From: Elymus sibiricus
Taxonomy: Eukaryota > Streptophyta > Magnoliopsida > Poales > Poaceae
Assembly (NCBI GenBank): GCA_039707655.1
Contig: CM077665.1
Span: 442,369,531 to 442,433,530 of the forward strand
Reading direction: 5' to 3'
DNA: 64,000 nucleotides
In this document: positions 47,318 to 57,532 of the stretch, piece after piece
Position numbering within the stretch: the stretch's first letter is position 1
Layout: every line of letters begins with the position of its first letter
Program-made: the position numbers and the translations under genes
The notes under the pieces: generated by a model
The model's database searches: none
What the model saw: only the letters and a program-made list of their open reading frames with translations
What the model was told of the DNA's origin: nothing

Positions 47318-48568
47318 ATGGCCGTAATCACACCATGGACAGAACCCTTCCTCGCCTACCTTCTGCGCAAAGAACTCCCTGCCGACCGAACGGAGGCGAG
47401 ACGCATAATACGGCGATCAAAAGCCTACAAGGTCCATGAAGGAGAACTATACAAAAAGAGCACTATGGGGGTCCTCCAATGGTGCATATCTGAAGAAGAA
47501 GGAAGGCAGCTCCTGGTAGAGATACATGCAGGCATGGGTGGCCACCACACGACAGCACGGGCCCTGGTAAGCAAGGCCTTTCGAGCCGGGTTCTTCTGGC
47601 CCACCACCCAAATTGACGCCCACACACTCGTTCATCATTGTGTCGGCTGTCAACTCTATGCAAATCAAAGCCACAAGCCTCCTACGGCTCTTCGGACGAT
47701 ACCCATTACATGGCCTTTTGCGGTATGGGGGTTAGATATGGTCGGACCACTTGAAGGGGGGACCAAGAAAAAGAAATACCTACTGGTCATGGTCGACAAA
47801 TTCACTAAATGGATCGAAGCAAAGCCAGTAAGTTCAGCAAAATCGGGACCGGTCATCGACTTCATATCCGGCGTGGTACACCGTTACGGTGTCCCACACA
47901 GTATAATAACCGACAATGGAACCAACTTTACTGCCCAGGAGGTCAAGGACTGGTGCGCGAACCTAGGTATCAAGCTTAATTATGCCGTGGTGTATCACCC
48001 CCAAACCAATGGACAAGTCGAACGGGCCAATGGTCTCATTATGAGTGGTATTAAACCTCGCCTGGTCCGATCACTTCAAGAGTCTGATTGTCATTGGGTA
48101 GAGGAACTTGATTCCGTGCTGTGGGGTTTGCATACAACCCCGAACCGATCAACAGGATACACACCATTTTTTATGGTGTACGGGGCGGAAGCGGTCCTCC
48201 CTTGTGACATCATTCACGATGCGCCAAGAGTGCGCATGTACGAGGAAAAAGAAGCCAAGCTAGATCGGCAGGACGACCTAGACGCCTTGGAGGGGGAGCG
48301 CGACATAGCCCGGGCCCGATCTACTTTCTATCAACAGCGGGCTCGGCGGTACCAAAGCAGGGAGGTTCGAGCTAAAGTTTATAATGTGGGCAAGTTGGTC
48401 TTACGCCTCCTAGAGAAAAAGAAGAATAAGCTCAAACCGAAGTGGGAGGGGCCTTTCATAATCGACGAAGTACTGACCGAAGGAGCTTACCGTTTTCGCA
48501 ACCCGCACGACAATCGCCTCGAACCAAACCCATGGAACGCAGCTCGCCTCCGGCGCTTCTACAGCTAG
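47318..48568 (+). CDS. integrase of element B (uninterrupted segment)
   Basis: 416 codons without a stop. Zinc-finger HHCC (GMGGHHTTARALVSKAFRAG, then HHCVGCQ), catalytic core with D (GLDMVGPL), D (ITDNGTNFT) and E (GQVERANGL), and a C-terminal part with KPKWEGPFIIDEV. All catalytic residues are present. In the living element it is cut out of a polyprotein, so the ATG here is not the natural start. Nothing shows it is expressed. Confidence 0.85.
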   Translation: MAVITPWTEPFLAYLLRKELPADRTEARRIIRRSKAYKVHEGELYKKSTMGVLQWCISEEEGRQLLVEIHAGMGGHHTTARALVSKAFRAGFFWPTTQIDAHTLVHHCVGCQLYANQSHKPPTALRTIPITWPFAVWGLDMVGPLEGGTKKKKYLLVMVDKFTKWIEAKPVSSAKSGPVIDFISGVVHRYGVPHSIITDNGTNFTAQEVKDWCANLGIKLNYAVVYHPQTNGQVERANGLIMSGIKPRLVRSLQESDCHWVEELDSVLWGLHTTPNRSTGYTPFFMVYGAEAVLPCDIIHDAPRVRMYEEKEAKLDRQDDLDALEGERDIARARSTFYQQRARRYQSREVRAKVYNVGKLVLRLLEKKKNKLKPKWEGPFIIDEVLTEGAYRFRNPHDNRLEPNPWNAARLRRFYS

Positions 48569-49408
48569 ACCGGTGTCGCCTTGTTCCCTACCAACCCTTG
48601 TATTTTCCTTCTTTTCCTTTTCTTTTAATTTACCTTTGTAGGAGTGGCTAGACCTTCTCTCTAAACTTATGTTCGGCTTAACCGAACTATGATTTCATCG
48701 GTAAATGTTTTACCCGACAACCACCTGGGGGCTCCGTAATGAAGCCATCTTATTTTACCTGTCTATTTATCTTATATGCACTCTTCCGACATCATTCTCG
48801 CACCACTTATGCACCAATTAGGCTTAAGATTTAGCCAAGCCGGGTTGCCTTGCTCCTGTGCTTACCCCCTACGTTCCCGATTGTTCGGCTTGGGGGTAAA
48901 GGGAGCACCTCTGCGAGTGCTACGACCGGGTTACCTGTTCACGTACCTCAGACGGGCAAAGCCAAAGGCTAACATTCTTATGATACAAATTGGTCGGCCA
49001 GAAAGGAAAAAGGTAGGGTTGGCGCTTCTCGTCGTGCTTGGCGGCTATTCCCCCAAATAGCAGAATTTTCCGCATAATACGGATAAAAGACTATGACATC
49101 CACGGTTCATGTAGTAACCTAAAGAAAGGAACCCATAGAGGAACTATTTTCTTTGGAAGATGTTTCTTACGTTAAATAGTAATATAACATACCTCCCCAT
49201 GCACGTTCCGTTTGTTTGTACCACAAGGTCGGATTGCCTAGTTCCCCAAGACAATTCCCTGTTATCACAGGATGCATAGTCTGGTACACTCCTTAGCTAT
49301 CGGCAACGGAGACAGAGGCTGATGACCGGTTAAGATAACGTTTACCGTATGGATAGAGAGGGTTTTGATAAAAAGTACATAGTTACATAGATTCAAAACG
49401 CAAGGCTG
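48569..49408 (+). other. spacer downstream of integrase in B
   Basis: No gene is supported; the 94-codon frame at 48776-49060 has no features. The text resembles the 3' untranslated part of Tat elements, with ACCTGGGGGCTCCG near 48723 as an internal polypurine-like run. Confidence 0.5.
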
Positions 49409-52227
49409 TCACTCAAGATGGTCTACTATTGTGTCCAGGACACAATCCTCCTGTGACATTCGAGCAACGGGCATCACTTGGTCGTAAACCAAGCTCACAG
49501 GCACCTCTTTACCATCCAGCCCTATAGGACCAACCCGAGCCATATGCTCCGGGTTGAGTTTGGTAAAGCGGGTCTTCACCATGGCCCACGCCTCCCGGGC
49601 TCCCTCTCGGCAAGCGGAAGTCTTCCATAGTTCAAAACGACCCCGAGCTCCCCTAAACTTCTCGGCCAGTTTTGCCATCCCTTCCGGCGGCGTCTGAGCA
49701 GGCCAGAGGGCTTTGATCATGCTCTTCATAGCCTTCTGAGAACTCTCGTGCACAACGGAAAGTTCCTTTAACAGATCTCCTCCGTACGAGCTGGCTTCTT
49801 CCTCAGGACGCCCGGTCAGGAGACCTAGGCAGGAAAACGATGGTCCTTACACTCGATACAATATAAAGCACGTGGTGGAGTTAAAGGTTAGATTTTCACT
49901 TACAGAACATGCCACCCTTCAGTCTCTGTTTCTCTTGGCAGGATTGTGCCAATTGAGCTCTCAAGCCCTTAATTTATTTGGCTCGTCGCTGATTTTTCCG
50001 CTTTGAGCTGGTTCTTATCCTCCAGACTTCGAGTCAATACGCGGTGCCCGGCCTCTAGCTGAGATTCAGCATACCTTTGGGATTTTCGGGAAGCATCCAA
50101 ATCCTTCTGCAATTGCCCTATGGACTCGGCTGCTACGAAACAATCTTTCGCCAGAAGAGATGTCCTTCAAATAACTCCAGCACAAAAAGCAATACTTTGT
50201 AGTCACCGTGCGCCTCTCGGGTGAATTTCTTCACCTGTTCTAGCTCGGTCCTAACGTCCTGCAGCTCTCCTCGACTTGACTCAAGGTCCGCAGACAGCTT
50301 CTCATTATGTTGCTTTGAAACCTACACATGCACGGACATAGTTGTCAGACCCTTGAATTAAGGGTCGGGGGCTACTAGGTTATGAATTATGCTCGGCCTT
50401 CCGAGCTGACCATTTACCTGCAGGCTGGCGGATATTATTTTAGCGGCTTCATCAAGTCCCGCTCGAGCGGCCCCGAGGTATGAGTCCACGGAATTGAGGG
50501 CATTAAACTCCTGGTCAGAAAATATGGGGTGACGCACTGCCTCCCTCCATCGTCGGTGATTCATCGCACTCTCAACCTCGGAGTTGGTAGCCGAGACATC
50601 CCCTAAGTCCTCGGGAGGTTGGCGCGTGATAGGAGTTCCCGCATTCACTTCGGCGTGTACCGGAGACCTTGGTTGAGGGTTGCCCGGCGCCTTCTCGGCG
50701 TCTTCGGACGGAGGTGGTTTTACTCGCCTCCTGAGTATGTCAGTTAAAAACCATGAGTATTCGAAACAGGCAAAAACAAAGACCAAGCTGCAAGGTTGAA
50801 TACCTTTTGGTAGGGGGAGCGGTTGGCAAAACTTCCTCCGCGGTCTCTGGTTCGGGAGCCCGGCCATTGTTAGGCGCGGACCTTGTTGGAGTAGTTTCCA
50901 AGGATGACCGGCGTGTAGACCGGCGGCCCTTGGGGACAGGGTTGATGAGATCGGAATTACGGGAGACGAACGTCTTTTTCGAGAGGAAGCTTTCTTGTTG
51001 CTGGTCGTAGAGGATGGGAGTGATCCGAGATGATCAGCTTGGAGGGCCGCCTTGGACTCATCGCCGCTCCTCTGGTAGAAGGTCCTGTCCTCGAACTCGA
51101 TTGAAACCTCCGGATCATCGTGAAATCCGGGGTCGTCGCTGCGGGAGTAATCCTCCGGTTGTGGGGCGGGACATTTAACTGTCTCGACCCAACGCCTCCA
51201 TTGTTGTTCAGAGAAACGCTCACTTTCGGTCAGTAAAATCAAGAATTGATGATCTGAGGGAGGGGAGTATGAATGGACTTACCCATTCAATGGGGTTAGG
51301 AGTCGAGTAGCCTTCCCTGGTTGTCAGGCGAACGAAATCTTCCTTTTCTCCTTTGAAGAGGTCGGCTAACATGACCGCCAACGCCGCTTGGTCGGCATGC
51401 CCTTGTCTTCGAAAACGGTTCATGTCACTCGTCCCATTATAGCACCATAGGGGATGGATCCTCTGTTGCAGGGGTTGAACGCAACGGGTGATAGCGGCAG
51501 CCATCACATCGATAATGGTCAGCTTGCTGTGACCCAGCAGCTTCACTTGGGCAGCTAGGCACTTCACTTCGGCGCTCTCCTCTTGAGAAGCGCTCCTCGG
51601 ATGCCAGTTGAATCGCCTTTTTAAAGGAGCCTCGGAGTATTTGGGCAGACCCCTTCGAGCTGGGTCGAATAAGGGGACGTCTTCGATATAAAACCACTCC
51701 GAAGCCCACTCTTCGGATTCCTTTTTTGCAGTTCCGATGAGGTACCCCGTCCCGGCTATGTGCCACACTTCGGCTCCGCCCACTTCCCGGATTGATCCTC
51801 CCCGAGTTCGGGGGACGAGGCGGAAATATTTTTGCCATAGATCGAAGTGGGGCTCGCAGCCAAGGAACATCTCGCAAAGGGCGACAAAGCCCGAGATATG
51901 CAGGATGGACCCGGGGGTAAGGTTGTGGAGTTGGATCCCATAGAACTCCAATTGACCCCTCAAGAAGGGGTGAATGGGGAAGCCCAGGCCTCGTAGGAGG
52001 AAGGAGGTAAAGCATACCCTCTCGTCTTGGCGGGGAGCGGGGAAGTTCTCCGCGAAAGCCATGCCGTTCGCGGAGGTCAACCCTGCGCGAGTGGGTGCCA
52101 GATCCGAAGCAGGGAGATATCCCTGCATCTCAAGGCTGCGCAGCCGGAGGAGAGAAACAGAGCAGCTGGCCCAGTCGCCGGGAAGGGGGCCATGAGGGCG
52201 CGAGGAAGAACCTGGGGCGCTCACCAT
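49409..52227 (-). pseudogene. antisense multi-exon gene of Tat element B
   Basis: Exon 1 52227-51283 (MVSAPGSSSRPHGPLPGDWA, FYGIQLHNLTPGSILHISGF, HFDLWQKYFRLVP; donor GTAAGT). Later blocks lie at about 51230-50804, 50730-50417 (HRRWREAVRHPIFSDQEFNA), 50321 to about 50160 (coiled coil, EKLSADLESSRGELQ) and 49824-49409 (SYGGDLLKELSVVHESSQ, CREGAREAWAMVKTRFTKL, PVSLVYDQVM). Exon 1 matches the domain known as 'putative gypsy type transposon' (Transposase_28). Antisense genes of this kind are known from grass Tat elements such as Grande and RIRE2. Stops in the fourth block (near 50158-49830) suggest it is no longer whole. Role unknown. Confidence 0.7.
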
Positions 52228-52304
52228 ACCTCCAAAGTTTGTTGATACTAGAGTTTCTTGGAGACAGGCGAGGGAGAAGCGTTTCCTATGACAAGTTCGA
52301 CTTG

Positions 52305-52314
52305 CTATAAATAG
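52305..52314 (-). promoter_or_regulatory. TATA box for the antisense gene
   Basis: CTATTTATAG on the minus strand, about 80 bases upstream of the antisense ATG at 52227. The site is nearly palindromic, so its direction is set only by the gene. Confidence 0.45.
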
Positions 52315-52596
52315 GCGCTTATCCCTCGGCTTGTCGAGGGTATTTCCGTAAAAGGACTGTTCGGATGCTTGCCTCCTATTGGAGCACAGAAATCGAGGGG
52401 TTTCATTGAGCCTCGGGCAGGGAAATCAATGTTGTGGACCCATGCCGTTTCCGGCAGTTGGGGATTCTTAACGTTGTCTGCTTATCGTCTAGCTAATCGG
52501 AAAAAAGGAGAACTTGCCTCACAAGCCGAAGACCCTTGATGAACGAAGCTGCCGAACACGGAGTGCCTCGGTGTCGGAGGCAAGTTAAGGGGCTAC

Positions 52597-53071
52597 TGAG
52601 GGAGTCCAGGACTAAGGGGTCCTCGGGCCTTTGGTTCATCCCTGATGGGCCAACATGATGGGCCATACAGAAGCGGTTACTAGAAGGCCAAGTTACCAGA
52701 CGATCCCGTGTTCGGAAGGAGGAGTCCCGAAGACTTGGTGTGTCCTCCAAGAAAGAATGGGCGTATCTGTGCCCGGATAGAAACCGACCATATATAACCC
52801 TAGGTACCCCTGGTGTCTATATAAACCAGGGGGCTTAGTTCGTGGGGGGGGGGCAAGTCAACTAAGATAGGGTTTAGCTCATTTGATCTCAAGGTAGATC
52901 TACTCTGTAATTTTCATACTCATCAATACTACCAATATGGACGTAGGGTTTTACCTCCTTACGAGGGCCCGAACCTGGGTAAACACCGTCTCCTTCGTCC
53001 CCTGTTACCCTCGATCCTAGATCCACAGCTCGGGACCCCCTACCCGAGATCCGCCGATTTTGACACCGACA
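52597..53071 (+). repeat. 3' LTR of element B
   Basis: TGAGGGAGTCC to GACACCGACA, preceded by a purine-rich AAGTTAAGGGGCTAC. TATATAAA at 52818-52825. It differs from the 5' LTR at many places, so the insertion is not recent. Confidence 0.95.
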
Positions 53072-53451
53072 CCAAGCTTATGAGACTGCCAAGCTATTCA
53101 AAGAAAAAGTTAAAAGATGGCATGCCAAAAGAATTCAAAAGTGGGAATTCAAAGTTGGAGAATATGTTCTTTTGTACAACTCTCGTTTTAGATTTTTTGC
53201 AGGAAACCTTCTTTCCAAATGGGAAGGACCATATATTATCGAAGAAGTTTATCGTTCTAGAGCTATCAATATTAATAATTCCGAAGGTACTAACCCAAAG
53301 GTGGTCAATGGACAAAGAATTAAACACTATATCTCAGGTACGCCTATTAATGTTGAAAGCAATGTTATCCAAACCATGACACCGGAGGAACACATAAAAG
53401 AAACCTTCCGAAACACTCCAGAATTCTGAAAAAGAGGAGGTACGTGATACG

Positions 53452-53753
53452 GTAAGTAAACGGACTCCAAAAAATCCGCAAAAATATTTTCTGTCGGTTT
53501 TGGAATATTACAAAAATTAGAAAAATAAGAAATAAACAGGAAAGCAACCGAGCTGAGCATGATACACCAGGGCGCGCCAGCCCTGCCACGCGTGCCCTGG
53601 TGGATTGTGCCCACCTCGGAGACCTTCCCGACTCCGTTTTCCTTCCATATTCTTGCTTCCCAAGAAAAAAATCTTTATATATACCCCCGATTGTTTTGAC
53701 CACCGCATCGCAGAAAAATCCCCTGTTTTTGTTTCGTGCTGTTTTCCTATCAG
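53452..53753 (+). other. putative intron before the 3' ORF of A2
   Basis: Donor GTAAGT at 53452 and acceptor CCTATCAG ending at 53753, 19 bases before ATG 53773. Same place and nearly the same length as in A1. Confidence 0.5.
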
Positions 53754-53772
53754 ATCTATCAAGCCAGGCATC

Positions 53773-54174
53773 ATGTCTTCTCCCTCCTCCAATAACGTAG
53801 AAGAAGATGCTTGGTTGATGTAGATGGAGCTGAAGAGAGAGGAGCCAAAAGAAGACAACAATGAAGACAAGGGCAAGGAAGCTATCAGGGATCAAGCTCA
53901 AGAAGGAGGGCAATCCATGCCAATAGAAGAGGAGGAAGAAGAAGATATCCTTCGACCTTATTACAATCTTCTCACCCCTGCTGAAATTGAAGCTTTTAGA
54001 ACTTTCGAAGTGGTTCGTGCTCAGAATAAATTTCTCACTCGTGAAAATATTTTGCTAGAGGAGCACATCATCACCCTTCGGAGCGTCATCCATAAATTGG
54101 AGTACCTATTGAGGCTAAAGTGTGACACTCCATCATCATCACCTTCATCATCTACACCACCAAAGGAGACTTGA
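53773..54174 (+). pseudogene. 3' ORF of A2 in the env position
   Basis: ATG 53773 (MSSPSSNNVEEDAWLM), TAG at 53821, then open to TGA at 54172-54174. The protein is acidic and Lys-rich (GQSMPIEEEEEEDI), followed by a heptad-like helix (LTRENILLEEHIITLRSVI) and a tail ending TPPKET. No membrane segment is seen. The N-terminal half has no visible similarity to the A1 counterpart, although the flanks are closely related. Confidence 0.5.
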
Positions 54175-55770
54175 GTACACGGGTATGGGCACTTCCCTTG
54201 GCTTTAGCCAAGCTTGGGGGAGATGCCCCGGTATCGTATCACCATCACTTTTATTTACCTTTACCTATTTTAGTTCGATCCTTAGCTCTTTGGTGATCTA
54301 GTTGAATAAAAGTTTAGTATGATCTATTTTCGAGTGCTAGTTTCGTGATCTATCTATCTATGTAATCGAGTGAGAGTTATATATTAAAGTTTAGTTTGAG
54401 CTTTTCCTTCTTTACTTTTCTGTTGCAATCAAAATAAAAAGGAAAATAAATGAAAAGGATCATATGCTAATCTTATGCTAAGTAATGACATCACATAAGG
54501 AAAAGTATAAGTGGTAAAATTTATTGGAGATTAACAAACATAACATTGGTCAATGATGCAATTCATGAAAGAATTAATAAGGGAAGAGAAGATTCACATG
54601 CAAATACACTATCTTGGACATCTTTTATGATTGTGAGCCCCCATTAAATATTATATGCCAAAATTGTTGACGTTGGACAAGGAAGGCAACGTAATGATTT
54701 ATGTTTGTTCATATTCACATAGAAGTTATATTGTCATAGATCCTTCAACATGTGGTGCTTGCTCAATATCTTTGCTAGCCAAAAATTCCGCACCAAGTAG
54801 AGATACTACTTGTGCATCCAAAAACCCCAAACCCAAACTCATTGTTTTGAGAGTCCACCATACCTACCTATGGATTGAGTAAGATCCTTCAAGTAAGTTG
54901 TCATCGGTGCAATAAGGCAATAAAAATTGCTTCTAAATGTGTTTGATCAATTAGTGTAAGAGAAAATTGAGCGTTGTATGAACTTATGATGGCAAAGTAA
55001 TAAAAGTGATGGACTACATAATAAAGGTTGTTGTCATAGGGGGCAATATAACGTGACGTTCTTTTACATTAAGGGATTTGGCATACAAACAAATAAGCGC
55101 ATGACAACCTCTACTTCCCTCTGCGAAGGGCATATCTTTTACTTTTATGTATTTACTTTTATGCAAGAGTCAAAGTATTCTTCCCTATTCCTTTTTACTT
55201 TTTCTTTTTGCAAGAATCATGTGGTGAGGAAAGATCTAGGCACATATATCCAATTGGATATGAGTGGGCATGAGTTATTATCGTTGACATCACCCTTGAG
55301 GTGAATACGTTTGGAGGCGAAACTATAAGCCCCTATCTTTCTATGTGTTCGGTTGAAACTTTTTGCTCATGGGTATACTGTGAGTGTTAGCAATCATAGA
55401 AGACTAAATGATGGTTGAGTATGTGGACTTGCTAAAAGGCTCCGACACGAGACCCTTCCTGAAAATATGATGAATTGTAGTTGCAAAGTTGACTGAGAAC
55501 ATAGTTTGTTGGTTTTCAATAAGGTTTATGCTTTATACTTCTATGTCATGATGAATTGTTACTTGTTCATTAGAAGTTATATGATGAAGTTATATAATAA
55601 AAGTTATATGAATAAGTTCTATGATAAAGTTTGTTGCTGATAGGATAATAAGCATGATGCTACTATGTCCCCATTTTGTTTTTATCGACACCTCTCTCTC
55701 AAACCATGTGGACATGTTTTTCGATATCGGCTTTCACTTGAGGACAAGCGAGGTCTAAGCTTGGGGGAGT
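54175..55770 (+). other. 3' non-coding region of A2
   Basis: Close match to 5202-6794 of A1, including the internal polypurine motif (CCAAGCTTGGGGGAGATG near 54208), the conserved CCCTCTGCGAAGGG motif near 55116 and the final AAGCTTGGGGGAGT before the LTR. No conserved ORF. Confidence 0.75.
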
Positions 55771-57290
55771 TGATATGTCCATTTTGCATCACGATTACCT
55801 ACTATTATTTATAGTGTTTTTATGCATAATAATGCTTTATGGAGTAATTCTAATGCCTTTTCTCTCATAATATGCAAGGTTTACACAAAGAGGGAGAATG
55901 CCGGCAGCTGGAATTCTGGACCTGAAAAAGCATATCAGAGATACCTATTCTGCATGTCTCCAAATAAACTAAAACTTCACGGAGAATTATTTTGGAATAT
56001 ATGAAAAATACTGGAGCAAATAACTACCGGAGGGGGGCCACCTGGTGAGCACAAGACACCAGGGCACGCCAGGCCCCCCAGGGGCGCCCTGGTGGGTTGT
56101 GCTCAGCCCAGCCCACCTCCGGTGCCCATCTTCTGGTACTTAAGGTCTTTTGACCTAGAAAAAATATAAAGAGAGGAATTTCGGGATGGAACGCCACCGT
56201 CTCGAGGCGGAACTTGGGCAGGAGCAGTTTTGCCCTCCGGCGGAGCGATTCCGCCGGGGGAACTTCCCACCCGGAGGGGGAAATTGAAGCCATCGTCATC
56301 ACCAACAACCCTCTCATCTTTGGGAGGCCAATCTTCATCAACATCTTCAACAACACCATCTCCACTCAAACCCTAGTTCATCTCTTGTATTCAATCTTTT
56401 TACCGGAACCTCAGATTGGTACCTGTGGGTGACTAGTAGTGTTGATTACATCTTGTAGTTGATTACTATATGGTTTATTTGGTGGAAGATTATATTTTCA
56501 GATCCATTATGCTATTCAATACCCCTCTGATCTTGAGCAGGAATATTATTTGTGAGTAGTTACCTTTGTTCTTGAGGTCACGGGAGAAGTCATGTTGCAA
56601 GTAATCATGTGAATTTGATATGTGTTTGATATTTCGATGATATGTATGTTGTGATTCCCTTAGTGGTGTCATGTGAACGTCGACTACATGACAATTCACC
56701 ATCTTTGGGCCTAAGGGAATGCATTGTGGAGTAGTTATTAGATGATGGGTTGCAAGAGTGACAGAAGCTTAAACCCTAGTTTATGCGCTACTTCGTAAGG
56801 GGCTGATTTGGATCCAACCGTTTAATGCTATGGTTAGATTTTATCTTAATAGTTTTCTCGTAGTTGCTGATGGTTGCGAGGGGGTTAATCATAAGTGGGA
56901 GGTTTGTTCAAGTAAGAACAGCACCCAAGCACCGTTCCACCCACATATCAAATTATCAAAGTAGCGAACGCAAATCAAACCAACATGATAAAAGTGACTA
57001 GATGAAATTCCTTTGTACCCTCAAGAACACTTTGCTTATTATTAGAGACTGTTCTGGCCTGTCCTTTGCCACAAAAGGATTGGGCTACCTTGCTGCACTT
57101 TATTTACCATTACCGTTACTTGCTCGTTACCAATTATCTTGCTATCAAACTATCTGTTACCTAATATTTGAGTGCTTGCAAAAATTACCTTGCTGAAAAC
57201 CGCTTGTCATTTCCTTCTGCTCCTCGTTGGGTTCGACACTCTTACTTATCGAAAGGTCTACGATTGACCCCCTATACTTGTGGGTCATCA
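55771..57290 (+). repeat. 3' LTR of element A2
   Basis: TGATATGTCC to GGGTCATCA, followed by the TSD CAAAT. It keeps both arms of the GC-rich inverted repeat near 56057-56095. Confidence 0.92.
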
Positions 57291-57532
57291 CAAATTCATG
57301 CTCGTGTTGCGTTAGGTATACATCAAGCAGCCAACTGAAAAGAGGTTAATACAGTGAGTTCTTCATAACACCTGCAACACTTTGTGGAAAACATGAATGG
57401 GTCTTCCTCGCGGTTCTTTCTTTGGGGCACGGAACACGTGTAGTGATTTATTGCAGGCCTCCTCCAACGTCATCATATCGAGTTAGTAAGCTGACCAATT
57501 CATGAAACAAAGAAGTGTTAGATGTCGCTTAC

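Larger units (their letters stand above)
42550..53071 (+). mobile_element. Tat-type Ty3/Gypsy element B nested in A2
   Basis: Target duplication CCAAG at 42545-42549 and 53072-53076. LTRs 42550-43020 and 52597-53071. Order gag, protease, RT, RNase H, second RNase H, integrase, long 3' region with an antisense gene. The second RNase H before the integrase and the antisense gene mark the Tat lineage (Retand/Ogre relatives). The LTRs (TGAGGGAGTCC to GACACCGACA) resemble the wheat Fatima type; the name is from memory. Confidence 0.95.
38178..53429 (+). pseudogene. gag-pol of A2, broken and split by element B
   Basis: Starts at ATG 38178 (MENNPLRGLFGVSSPRP). Gag includes WYRLCDDIGSWN and FHQKFYPMHLVHRDRNY; protease DMGAS near 39390; RT with MPFGLCNAPATFQRC and FMDD near 40697; RNase H with CDAC; integrase to 42549, interrupted by B, resuming at 53077 (LFKEKVKRWHAKR, WEGPYI) and ending TGA at 53427-53429. 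Lesions: TAG 38505, a 2-base loss near 38752, TAA 39265, TAG 40372, TGA 40858, TAG 41401, a 1-base loss near 42020, TAA 42471. Two integrase catalytic residues are also changed: Asp to Val (GFVYM) and Glu to Gln (GQVQL). Confidence 0.93.
36571..57290 (+). mobile_element. full-length Athila-type Ty3/Gypsy element A2
   Basis: Target duplication CAAAT at 36566-36570 and 57291-57295. 5' LTR 36571-38071, primer site 38083-38100, gag-pol from 38178, 3' ORF, 3' LTR 55771-57290. Without the nested element B it is about 10.2 kb. The gag-pol is dead. It is a close relative of A1. Confidence 0.95.
36099..57476 (-). pseudogene. acidic-protein gene interrupted by element A2
   Basis: On the minus strand a first block, 57476-57372, reads MMTLEEACNKSLHVF and KKEPRGRPIHVFHKVLQ. 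A second block begins at 57334 after a TTTTCAG acceptor-like site (WLLDVYLTQHEHEF), stops at the A2 insertion and resumes without frame change at 36570 (ATQRTKTRIKRYVNATGRW, ILDSDVDQEKEEKEHEEEEE), continuing to TGA at 36099. The C-terminal half is Glu/Asp-rich, then PPAKRSVKNQRDVAFMFPYE and a basic end. The gap between the blocks (37 bases) is too short for a plant intron, so something is lost there. Family not recognised; composition suggests a nuclear or chromatin-type protein. It converges with the B3-like gene. Confidence 0.5.

Noticed and set aside
51437..52015. 192-codon minus-strand frame overlapping the antisense gene
   Set aside because: It is an alternative frame of exon 1; the family resemblance is in the other frame (52227-51283).
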